Part shown: positions 15,510-22,893 of the stretch, piece after piece
Layout of the letters: every line of letters begins with the position of its first letter
Position numbering within the stretch: the first letter of the stretch is position 1
DNA from: JACVRX01 sp963831385
GTDB lineage: Bacteria; Actinomycetota; Actinomycetes; Jiangellales; Jiangellaceae
Reading direction: 5' to 3'
NCBI GenBank assembly: GCA_963831385.1
Contig: CAWHPW010000005.1
Span: 56,894 to 120,893, forward strand
Length of the DNA stretch: 64,000 nt
Notes under the pieces: generated by a model
Seen by the model: the letters and a program-made list of their open reading frames with translations, nothing else
Told to the model about the DNA's origin: nothing
The model's database searches: none
Program-made: the position numbers and the translations under genes

Positions 15510-16783
15510 CCGATGGCGGACCTGATGGCCGAGTCGACGGCCGTCGCGGCCTCGGGTGCCGTCAGCTGACCGTGCATGAGCTGCTGCGTCGCCGTCTCGA
15601 ACACTCCTGCCGCCACGACCTCCTGCCACCAGGCGGCTGCCGGGTAGGTGCGCGAGTGCTCGATGAGCTGCTCACCGAATCCGGCCAGCACCTCGTCATC
15701 GCCGACCACCGCTTCGATTCCGTCGCGCGTGCCCGGCAGGACACCGAGAGCCTCCGTCACCGGCACGACCTGCTCCGGCGCGCTCAGATGTCGAACGAAC
15801 GCGGCGGCGGCTGCTTGCTGAGCCGAGCTCTCCAGAACAACCAGGTGGCTTCCGGCCACGACGGCATCGCGGCTGCCGCCGGGACCTTCCGGCAGCAGCG
15901 CAGTACCCACGTTGCCGTCGATCCCTGGATTGGCGGAAAGGACCGCCTGCAGATCCGCGAGCGTGCCGATCATCATCGCGGACCGGCCTTCGGCGAACGC
16001 CGTCCGGACATCGGCCGAAGTCCAGGTCACCGCATCGCGCGGGGACCATCCCTTCTTCCACACCGCCTCGAAGTGGCCGAACGCGCCCCTACCGGCGGGA
16101 GTGTCGACGCCGGACTGCCAGGTGCCGGCCACCAGGGTGGCGATGTCTCCGCCGGCCGCCCAGACCAGCGGCGCCTGCAGGTCGAGGTGCGCTCCGCCGA
16201 CCTGCATCGGAGCAATCTCGGGCAGCTCGGTGGCGATCGTGTCGCCGACAGCGAAGACCTCCTCCCAGGTTGCCGGTGGAGAAACGTCGGCCTGGGAGAG
16301 CACATCGGTGCGGTAGATGAGTGCTTGGGTCGCTCCGTACCATGGATAGCCGAAGTTCGTGCCGTCCACAGCACCGGGCTGCAGCAGACTGTCGACGTAC
16401 TCGACACCGTCGGCCGGACTGCCGGGCGCCAGCGCATCGTGCGCGGCGAGCTCCGCAGTCCATTCGGTGTTGGTCTGTGCGACGTCGGGCGCATCGCCCG
16501 CAGCGACTGCCGCCGTCAGTCGTTGCTTGCCCTCTGCCCATGGGACGTACTCGATGCCGACGGTGACGGCTGGGTGCTCGGCCTCAAAGGCCGCGGCCGC
16601 GGCCTCGATGGCGGCTCGCGCCGGCGCCGAGCCCGGGTCGAGGAACCAGGTGGTCAGCGCGCCGGCGAGTTCGGCCTGCTCCGTGGACCCACCGTCGGCG
16701 TCGCCCGCATCGTTGGGACCGGTGCACGAGCACAGCAGAAGACCAGACCCGAGCGCGAGAGCCCAGCAGGCGGGCCGGTTCAC
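15506..16783 (-). CDS. ABC transporter solute-binding lipoprotein (sugar type)
   Basis: A 425-aa lipoprotein of the extracellular solute-binding family 1. The signal is VNRPACWALALGSGLLLCSCTG with a lipobox cysteine. It continues AGALTTWFLDPGS, EHPAVTVGIEYVPWAEGKQRL, DAPDVAQTNTEW, GYPWYGATQALIYRTDV and GRSAMMIGTLADLQAVL, typical of sugar binders. The GTG start at 16783 overlaps the stop of the upstream DedA gene (GTGA). No permease or ATPase genes are adjacent, so it may serve a distant transporter. Substrate unknown. Confidence 0.9.
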   Translation of the reverse strand: MNRPACWALALGSGLLLCSCTGPNDAGDADGGSTEQAELAGALTTWFLDPGSAPARAAIEAAAAAFEAEHPAVTVGIEYVPWAEGKQRLTAAVAAGDAPDVAQTNTEWTAELAAHDALAPGSPADGVEYVDSLLQPGAVDGTNFGYPWYGATQALIYRTDVLSQADVSPPATWEEVFAVGDTIATELPEIAPMQVGGAHLDLQAPLVWAAGGDIATLVAGTWQSGVDTPAGRGAFGHFEAVWKKGWSPRDAVTWTSADVRTAFAEGRSAMMIGTLADLQAVLSANPGIDGNVGTALLPEGPGGSRDAVVAGSHLVVLESSAQQAAAAAFVRHLSAPEQVVPVTEALGVLPGTRDGIEAVVGDDEVLAGFGEQLIEHSRTYPAAAWWQEVVAAGVFETATQQLMHGQLTAPEAATAVDSAIRSAIG

Positions 16784-17442
16784 GCGACGTGCGCGGCGCG
16801 GCGCTGGCGGAGTTTGCGGAGGACGAACCAACCGACGACCACGATCATCGCCGCGAAGATCACATAGTCGAGGTACTTCAGGTAGTGCTCCACCCGCTCG
16901 TACTGGGTTCCCAACAGGTAGCCGGCACCGATGAGGGCGGAGTTCCACAGCGCGGTACCCGCCGCAGTGAGGAGGAGAAAGGGCGCGAGTGGCATCCGCT
17001 GGGCGCCAGCTGGCAGTGACACCAGGCTCCGCACGATCGGCACGAACCGGCCGAAGAAGACCACCCCGTGCCCGTGCCGGTGGAACCAGCCGGCGGCGTT
17101 GTCGAAGTCGGCCTCGTCCACGAGCGGCAGCCAGGTCAGCCAGCGACGAGCCCGTTCCTCGCCGAACACCGCACCCAGCCCGTAGAGCACAAGGGCGCCC
17201 AGCAGTGACCCGACCGTCGCAGCAGCCACGACCAGGACGACGTTCAGCTGGCCCCGCTCTGCCTCGTATCCGGCCAGCGGCAGGATGATCTCGCTGGGAA
17301 TGGGCGGGAAGACGGTCTCCACGAAGGTCAGGAGCCCCACCCCCAATTCGCCGATCGCGGCGATCACGTCCGCCGCGACGCCGGACAGCCCGACGAGACC
17401 GTCGTCGGCTTGTTCGGCCGCAAGCAGCGAGCCGGTGAACAC
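16780..17442 (-). CDS. DedA-family membrane protein
   Basis: A 220-aa SNARE-associated/VTT-domain protein with LLTFVETVFPPIPSEIILPLAGY near the N-terminus, the re-entrant family motif FGRFVPIVRSLVSLPAGAQRM, and LLTAAGTALWNSALIGAGYLLG. A C-terminal helix and basic tail follow. DedA proteins maintain membrane homeostasis and several act as lipid-carrier flippases. GTG 17442 is chosen because a TACAAT hexamer that could be the -10 box lies just upstream (17485-17490 in complement). It is coupled to the lipoprotein gene. Confidence 0.92.
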   Translation of the reverse strand: MFTGSLLAAEQADDGLVGLSGVAADVIAAIGELGVGLLTFVETVFPPIPSEIILPLAGYEAERGQLNVVLVVAAATVGSLLGALVLYGLGAVFGEERARRWLTWLPLVDEADFDNAAGWFHRHGHGVVFFGRFVPIVRSLVSLPAGAQRMPLAPFLLLTAAGTALWNSALIGAGYLLGTQYERVEHYLKYLDYVIFAAMIVVVGWFVLRKLRQRRAAHVA

Positions 17443-17550
17443 GAGAACAGCGTCCTGTCTGGGGACTGGAGAACGGGCACCGCGATTGTAGGTGGGGCGA
17501 CTCGACCGGCCGGCCATAGGCTGGCCGCCTCTTCGATCGTGAGGGATTCG

Positions 17551-17961
17551 ATGCATCCTGTCGCCGAGACGGACAACTTCGTCGGGCTGCTCGGGCTCGA
17601 GCTCGACGAGGTGTCGGCTGATCGTGTCACCGCCCACCTCGAGGTCCGGCCGGAGCTGCACCAGCCGTTCGGCATCCTGCACGGCGGAGTGCATTGCTCG
17701 ATCGTCGAGACGCTCGCCAGCGTCGCCGCTGCCGTCTGGCTCGGCGAGGACGGACACGTCGTCGGGGTGGCGAACCAAACCGACTTCCTGCGCGCAGTGC
17801 GTACGGGTGTCCTGCAAGCCGAGGCTCTGCCAGTCCAGCGCGGCCGAACCCAGCAGCTGTGGACGGTACAGATCTGGGACCAGGACCACCGGTTGGTCGC
17901 GAAGGGTCAGGTCAGGCTGCAGAACGTCCGCTCGACCGAAGCCCTCGGCCGACCTGCCTGA
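17551..17961 (+). CDS. PaaI-type hotdog thioesterase
   Basis: A 136-aa acyl-CoA thioesterase-like hotdog protein: ETDNFVGLLGLELDEVSADRVTAHLEV, the substrate loop FGILHGGVHCSIVETLAS (hotdog signature HGG) and VGVANQTDFLRAV. Likely a cytosolic tetramer cleaving aromatic or medium-chain acyl-CoA. It stands alone and is divergent from dedA. ATG 17551 is preferred; an in-frame GTG exists at 17539. Confidence 0.92.
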   Translation: MHPVAETDNFVGLLGLELDEVSADRVTAHLEVRPELHQPFGILHGGVHCSIVETLASVAAAVWLGEDGHVVGVANQTDFLRAVRTGVLQAEALPVQRGRTQQLWTVQIWDQDHRLVAKGQVRLQNVRSTEALGRPA

Positions 17962-18021
17962 CCGCGAAGTCCCACCAGCCCGGGCACAGAGCACCGCGCC
18001 ATCGGTGGTTATCGTCCGAGA

Positions 18022-19362
18022 ATGGAACCCTTGAGCCGGCGCGGCTTTCTCCTCCGTAGCGGTCTGGTCGCCGGTGCCGGTGCTCTCGGCCTGGCCGGTT
18101 GCACCTCTGACGACGCGGACCAGAACGCGGCGGCTGGCGATGCCCCTGGATCCACCACGAGTGCCGATCTCTCCGACTGGGCCGCGGTTCGTGACCAGTT
18201 CTCGCTCGATCCCGAGCTGGCCCATTTCGCCGCATTCGTCCTCGCATCGCATCCGACCCAGGTCCGCGACGCCATCGACCGGTTCCGCGCCGACCTGGAC
18301 CGCGACACCGTCGCCGCTACCAGCCAGGAGATCGAACTCGAAAACGCGGCTCGTGAAGCAGCGGCGCGGTATCTCGGCGTAGCCCCCGACGAGATCGCAC
18401 TGACCGACAGCACGACGATGGGCCTCGGACTCACTTACCACGGGCTCACCCTGCAGGCCGGCGACCATGTCGTGACCTCGACCCACGACTTCTACGCCAC
18501 CCACGAAGCACTGCGGCTGGCCGCCGCCAAGGTCGGCGCGGAGGTCGAGCGGATCCCGCTGTACGACGATCCGCCGACCGCGTCGGCCGGCGAGATCGTG
18601 GATCGGATCCTGGCGGCGATTCGGCCCGCGACCAGGCTGGTGGCTCTCACCTGGGTGCACTCCAGCACGGGAGTGAAGCTTCCGGCCGGCGAGATCGCAG
18701 CAGCACTGACGCAGGTCAACGCCGGTCGTGACGTCGGTGACCGGGTCCTGTTCGGTCTGGACGCCGTGCATGGGCTCGGCGCCGAAGCGGTCGGCCCCGG
18801 TGAACTCGGTTGCGACATGTTCATCTCCGGCACCCACAAGTGGCTGTTCGGACCGCGCGGCACCGGCATCGTCTGGATCCGCCGCGATGCCTGGAACCGA
18901 ATGACGGCGATCATCCCGACCTTCTCCGGGCCGAGCTTCGGCAACTGGTTCGACAACGGGAACGCGCCGTTCGTCTTCGGCCTGGACGGCACTCCCGGCG
19001 GCTTTCACTCATTCGAGCATCGTTGGGCGTTGACCGACGCGTTCGAGTTCCACCAAACGATCGGCAAGGACCGCGTCGCGGCGAGGACCGCTGAGCTCGC
19101 GAGCCGGCTGAAGGAAGGAATCGCGGAACTGCCCAACGTGCGGTTGGTCACCCCTCGTGAGCCGGAGCTGTCCTCGGGCATCGTGTGTTGCGAGGTCAGT
19201 GGTCGCCCGCCGGCCGACGTCGTGCAGGAACTGCATTCCGTCCACAAGATCGTCGCGACTGTGACGCCCTACCAGGTGCCGTACATCCGGTTCGGCTCGT
19301 CGATCGTCACGAGCCCGGAGCAAGTCGACGGCGCGGTCCAAGCCCTCACGGCGATGACCTAG
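18022..19362 (+). CDS. Tat-exported lipoprotein class V aminotransferase-like PLP enzyme
   Basis: A 446-aa protein. The N-terminus has a twin-arginine signal (SRRGFLLRSGLVAGAGALGLAGC) with lipobox cysteine C27, so it should be folded with its cofactor before export and then lipid-anchored. The body is a fold-type I PLP enzyme of the isopenicillin-N-epimerase/EgtE/cysteine-desulfurase class: TDSTTMGLGLTYHGL, the PLP aspartate in FGLDAVHGLG (D247), and the Schiff-base lysine in SGTHKWLFGPRG (K273). An extracytoplasmic PLP enzyme is unusual. Substrate unknown; amino-sugar or D/L-amino-acid chemistry at the wall is possible. Confidence 0.9.
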   Translation: MEPLSRRGFLLRSGLVAGAGALGLAGCTSDDADQNAAAGDAPGSTTSADLSDWAAVRDQFSLDPELAHFAAFVLASHPTQVRDAIDRFRADLDRDTVAATSQEIELENAAREAAARYLGVAPDEIALTDSTTMGLGLTYHGLTLQAGDHVVTSTHDFYATHEALRLAAAKVGAEVERIPLYDDPPTASAGEIVDRILAAIRPATRLVALTWVHSSTGVKLPAGEIAAALTQVNAGRDVGDRVLFGLDAVHGLGAEAVGPGELGCDMFISGTHKWLFGPRGTGIVWIRRDAWNRMTAIIPTFSGPSFGNWFDNGNAPFVFGLDGTPGGFHSFEHRWALTDAFEFHQTIGKDRVAARTAELASRLKEGIAELPNVRLVTPREPELSSGIVCCEVSGRPPADVVQELHSVHKIVATVTPYQVPYIRFGSSIVTSPEQVDGAVQALTAMT

Positions 19363-19387
19363 CTCGGCGCCGGGCCCCGAGGGTCCG

Positions 19388-20275
19388 CTAGTCCCCTCGC
19401 GGAGCGATGATCACCGGCATCTTCGCGCGGCCGATCAGCCGGGCCGAGACACCGCCGAGCAACACCCGCCGGATCGGGCCATAGCCGCGAGACCCGCACA
19501 CCAGGACGTCCACCTCGTCGTCGAGTTCGGCGAGCACGTCGACTGGGTTCCCGAAGCGAACCTCACCGGTGGCGGGCACCGTGCTGGCCAGCGAGTCGAT
19601 GGCATCGTCGAGCGCGCGTTGGTAGATCTCCTGCGCCGTCGACGTGAACGCGTGTTCAGCATCGCGACCGAGCAGGATCGGCATCACGTCCGCGGGTTCG
19701 GCAACCACGGTGTACAGCTGCAACGAGGCGCCGGTCTTCTCGGCCAACCGGACGCCTTCGGCAAGTGCGGCTCGGGCTTCCTCGGTGTCGATATACGCGA
19801 CCCCGATCCGCCGGACGTCGCGGATCTCCCGGTTGCGCTGCCCTGCCGGGGCGACTCCCACCGGACACGGGACGCCGGAGAGCAGGCGATCCGCCGTCCC
19901 GCCGGCGAACAAGCGGTGCCGCGATGGGTCGGCGTGCAGCCCGACGACGACCAGCCGGGTGTCGTCTTCCTCGGCCAGGTCATGCAGCCCGCGCGCCGCT
20001 GACATCGAACCGACGGCTCGATATGACGTCTCCGGCGGGGCATCTCCCCAGTCGCCAAGGACACCACGGGCCTGGTCCAGGACGTGTTCCGCCGCATGCC
20101 GCCGGTCGGCCACCCACTCCGCGTCGACCCGGCCGATTCCGATCGCCGACGGCGAGGGATACACCGCAGCAATGACGAGCCCGGTGTCGAGGACTCGCGA
20201 GCAAGCCACGCCGAGCGCGAGCGCGTCGGCACCGCGGTCGGTGCCGTCATATCCGACGACGACCTGTTCAGTCAT
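19388..20275 (-). CDS. Universal stress protein, two Usp domains
   Basis: A 295-aa tandem UspA protein. Domain 1 runs from VVVGYDGTDRGADALALG to about residue 145, with a LVVVGLHADPSRHRLFAGGTADRLL phosphate-loop-like end. Domain 2 spans RRIGVAYIDTEEARAAL to VDVLVCGSRGYGPIRRVLLGGVSARLI (G2xG9xG(S/T)-type ATP-binding motif). It acts in the cytoplasm during stress or growth arrest. Its start overlaps the end of the upstream permease gene by eight bases, so they share an operon. Confidence 0.94.
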   Translation of the reverse strand: MTEQVVVGYDGTDRGADALALGVACSRVLDTGLVIAAVYPSPSAIGIGRVDAEWVADRRHAAEHVLDQARGVLGDWGDAPPETSYRAVGSMSAARGLHDLAEEDDTRLVVVGLHADPSRHRLFAGGTADRLLSGVPCPVGVAPAGQRNREIRDVRRIGVAYIDTEEARAALAEGVRLAEKTGASLQLYTVVAEPADVMPILLGRDAEHAFTSTAQEIYQRALDDAIDSLASTVPATGEVRFGNPVDVLAELDDEVDVLVCGSRGYGPIRRVLLGGVSARLIGRAKMPVIIAPRGD

Positions 20276-21752
20276 GGGGTTCGTGCCGGTGGGTGGGGTC
20301 AGGCGGCTCGGCCGGAAGGATGCCGTACTCGCCGTGCGGCGTCCGCAGCCGCGAGTTGCGGTATCCGTAGACCACGTAGATCAGCACGCCGATGGCCAGC
20401 CAGCCGACGAAGCGGACCCAGGTGCCGAGTGGCAGGTCGATCATGAGGTAGATCGCGAAGGCGATGCCGAGTAGTGGGAACCAGGGACTGAACGGCACCT
20501 TGTACGGACGTGGCATGTCTGGCCGGGTGCGGCGCAGGATGATCACGCCGATGTTGACGAGGACGAAGGCAAACAGCGTGCCGATGTTCACCAGCCGGAC
20601 GATCTGGCTCAGCGGCACGAACGCCGCGATGATGGAAATGAGCACGCCGAGGATGATCGTCAGCCGCGCCGGAGTCCCATACCGCGGGTTGACCGTCGCC
20701 AGGCCTTCGGGCATCAGCCCGTCGCGGCACATGGCGAAGAAGATCCGGGTCTGGCCGTACAGGATCACCAGGATCACGCTGGTGATTGCCACGACCGCAC
20801 CGAAGGACAGCACCGCGGCCGCCCACGAGATTCCAGCGCCCTCCTCCAAGGCGGCTGCCAACGGTGCCTCGCTAGCGCCGAGCTGCGCTGGTGTCGCGAT
20901 GCCGATCGCGCCGACGGCAGTGAGGATGTAGAAGATCGTGCAGATCACCAGCGATCCGATGATCGCGATGGGCAGGTCCCGACCGGGGTTGCGGGCCTCT
21001 TCGCTGCCGGTCGACACCGCGTCGAAGCCGATGTAGGCGAAGAAGATGATCGCGGCACCGGAGACGACGGCATCGGCGCCGTCTGGCGCGAATGGGGTGA
21101 AGTTCTGCGTGCTGAACGCGGACAGCGCGACGACGATGAAGAAAACCAGCGCCGCCAGCTTGACCACGACCATGACCAGGTTGACCTGAGCGCTTTCCTT
21201 GGTACCGCGCACGAGCAGCGCCGTGATTGCGAGCACGACGAGAACAGCCGGCAGGTTGAAAACGCCTCCGTTCTCGGGCGACGTCGCGAGTGCCAGGGGA
21301 ATCTCGATGCCGAATGCCGAGTCCAGGAACGCGTTCAGATTCGCTCCCCAGCCGACGGCCACGGCGGCCACGGACACGCCGTATTCCAAGATGAGGTCCC
21401 ACCCGATGATCCACGCGACGATCTCGCCGAGAGTCGCGTACGTGTAGGTGTATGCGCTTCCCGAAACCGGGATCGACGACGCCAGTTCCGCGTAGGACAA
21501 GGCGGAGAAGACACAGGCGACGGCGGCCAGGACGAAGGACAGGATCACCGCCGGGCCGGCTATCAACGCCCCTTCTCCGACCACGACGAAGATGCCGGTG
21601 CCGATGATCGCCCCGACCCCCATGGCGGTGAGTTGGGTCGAGCTGACCGCACGTTTCAGTTCGTGACCCGACTCGTGGGTCTCCGCAACCAGATTGCCGA
21701 TGGGGCGAATGGCGAACACGGATTTCGACGGATCACGGGACACCTGCGCCAT
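20268..21752 (-). CDS. APC-family amino-acid permease (CAT type)
   Basis: A permease of about 494 aa with twelve or more hydrophobic helices. The family start is AVSSTQLTAMGVGAIIGTGIFVVVGEGA (unwound TM1 GAIIGTGIF), then ASSIPVSGSAYTYTYATLGEIVAW and FFAYIGFDAVSTGSEEARNP in TM6-loop, and YGQTRIFFAMCRDGLMP. This is the cationic amino acid/YfnA-like branch; the substrate may be a basic or neutral amino acid. ATG 21752 is preferred over GTG 21761 for ribosome-site spacing. A Usp gene follows with an eight-base overlap. Confidence 0.93.
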   Translation of the reverse strand: MAQVSRDPSKSVFAIRPIGNLVAETHESGHELKRAVSSTQLTAMGVGAIIGTGIFVVVGEGALIAGPAVILSFVLAAVACVFSALSYAELASSIPVSGSAYTYTYATLGEIVAWIIGWDLILEYGVSVAAVAVGWGANLNAFLDSAFGIEIPLALATSPENGGVFNLPAVLVVLAITALLVRGTKESAQVNLVMVVVKLAALVFFIVVALSAFSTQNFTPFAPDGADAVVSGAAIIFFAYIGFDAVSTGSEEARNPGRDLPIAIIGSLVICTIFYILTAVGAIGIATPAQLGASEAPLAAALEEGAGISWAAAVLSFGAVVAITSVILVILYGQTRIFFAMCRDGLMPEGLATVNPRYGTPARLTIILGVLISIIAAFVPLSQIVRLVNIGTLFAFVLVNIGVIILRRTRPDMPRPYKVPFSPWFPLLGIAFAIYLMIDLPLGTWVRFVGWLAIGVLIYVVYGYRNSRLRTPHGEYGILPAEPPDPTHRHEPHD

Positions 21753-21828
21753 GCGGATCACCCCTCGCGTCGCGTGCTCACCAGGCTAACGGCGCCAAGA
21801 TCGAATGGAAAGGGCTCCATTTGGTGAG

Positions 21829-22836
21829 CTATGGCAGGTTCGACGAGTGCCCGGGGAACAAGCTCGCGTCCGGGTTGATCAGCACGGCCGCGTTGTTGAC
21901 GGCGATCGCGGCCTCACCGAAGCCCACCGAGAGCAGCCGGACCTTGCCGGGATAGTCGGTGATGTCACCGGCGCCGAACACCCCCTGCGCGCTGGTCGCC
22001 ATCGTCGTGTCGACGGTGATGTAGCGGTGCCCGACGACCTCGACGCCCCACGTTCGCAGCGGTCCGAGATTGGCGACGAATCCGAGCGCAGCGATGACGG
22101 CCTGGGCCGGCCGAGTGATCGTCGAGCCGTCGGTCAGCGTGATCTCGACCGCCTCGACCGAGTCTCCGCCGAGCATCTTGCTCACCTGCGCATCGGTGAT
22201 GACCTCGGCGCTGGACCGGCGCACCAGCTCGACCGTGTGCTCGTGAGCGCGGAACTTGGCACGACGATGGACGAGCGTGATCGACTTGGCGATCGGCTCG
22301 AGCGAGAGCACCCAGTCGCACGCGCTGTCCCCGCCACCGACGATCACCACATCCTGGTCCGCGTGAGCCGCGAGCCGCGGCACGAAGAAGTGCAGGCCCC
22401 GGCCGACCCAGTCCGCACCGGCCGGGAGCGGTCGTGGTGTGAAGGTGCCGATGCCCCCACTGACGATGACGGCCCGGGATCGGATGACGGACCCCGCATC
22501 GGTACGGACGTCGATCACACCGTCGTCGGGGCGGGTGAGCTCCTGCGCCTCCTGGCCCAGCAGGTAGGTCGGATCGAACTGGGCAGCCTGCTCGACCAGC
22601 CCCTCGACCAGCTCACGGCCCTTGACCGACGGGAAGCCGGCGACGTCGAAAATCGCCTTCTCCGGGTACATGGCGGTGACCTGTCCGCCCGGCTCGGGCA
22701 GCGAGTCGACCAGCGCCGTCGTCAGGCCGCGGAACCCGGCGTAGTACGCGGCGTAGATGCCGACCGGCCCGGCGCCGACGATCAGCAGATCACGCTCGAC
22801 GAATACTTCGCGAGCACCGGAGTCGGCTTCGGCCAC
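21829..22836 (-). CDS. Ferredoxin/flavodoxin-NADP+ reductase, thioredoxin-reductase-like
   Basis: A 335-aa two-domain flavoprotein. The FAD site is DLLIVGAGPVGIYAAYYAGFRG, with LPEPGGQVTAMYPEKAIFDVAGFPSVKG typical of the YumC-type FNR (no CxxC of thioredoxin reductase). The NADPH site is DVVIVGGGDSACDWVLSLEP, and the C-terminal FAD contact is VFGAGDITDYPGKVRLLSVGFGEAAIA. It moves electrons between NADPH and ferredoxin. The GTG start at 22836 is chosen for family length. It is divergent from the molybdoenzyme gene 58 bases away, which suggests shared redox partners. Confidence 0.93.
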   Translation of the reverse strand: MAEADSGAREVFVERDLLIVGAGPVGIYAAYYAGFRGLTTALVDSLPEPGGQVTAMYPEKAIFDVAGFPSVKGRELVEGLVEQAAQFDPTYLLGQEAQELTRPDDGVIDVRTDAGSVIRSRAVIVSGGIGTFTPRPLPAGADWVGRGLHFFVPRLAAHADQDVVIVGGGDSACDWVLSLEPIAKSITLVHRRAKFRAHEHTVELVRRSSAEVITDAQVSKMLGGDSVEAVEITLTDGSTITRPAQAVIAALGFVANLGPLRTWGVEVVGHRYITVDTTMATSAQGVFGAGDITDYPGKVRLLSVGFGEAAIAVNNAAVLINPDASLFPGHSSNLP

Positions 22837-22893
22837 CAGGTCAGGGTATGCAGAACAGGGAGCATGATGGTGTCTCTGAAGGGGTGATGGCCC

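Noticed and set aside
15221..16867. Plus-strand frame opposite the solute-binding-protein gene
   Set aside because: Arginine/glycine-rich shadow of the lipoprotein gene, which has a clear signal peptide and family motifs.
17443..19008. Long minus-strand frame running upstream of dedA to 19008
   Set aside because: Only the last 220 residues are DedA; the earlier part is antisense to the thioesterase and PLP-enzyme genes and has no homology-like features.
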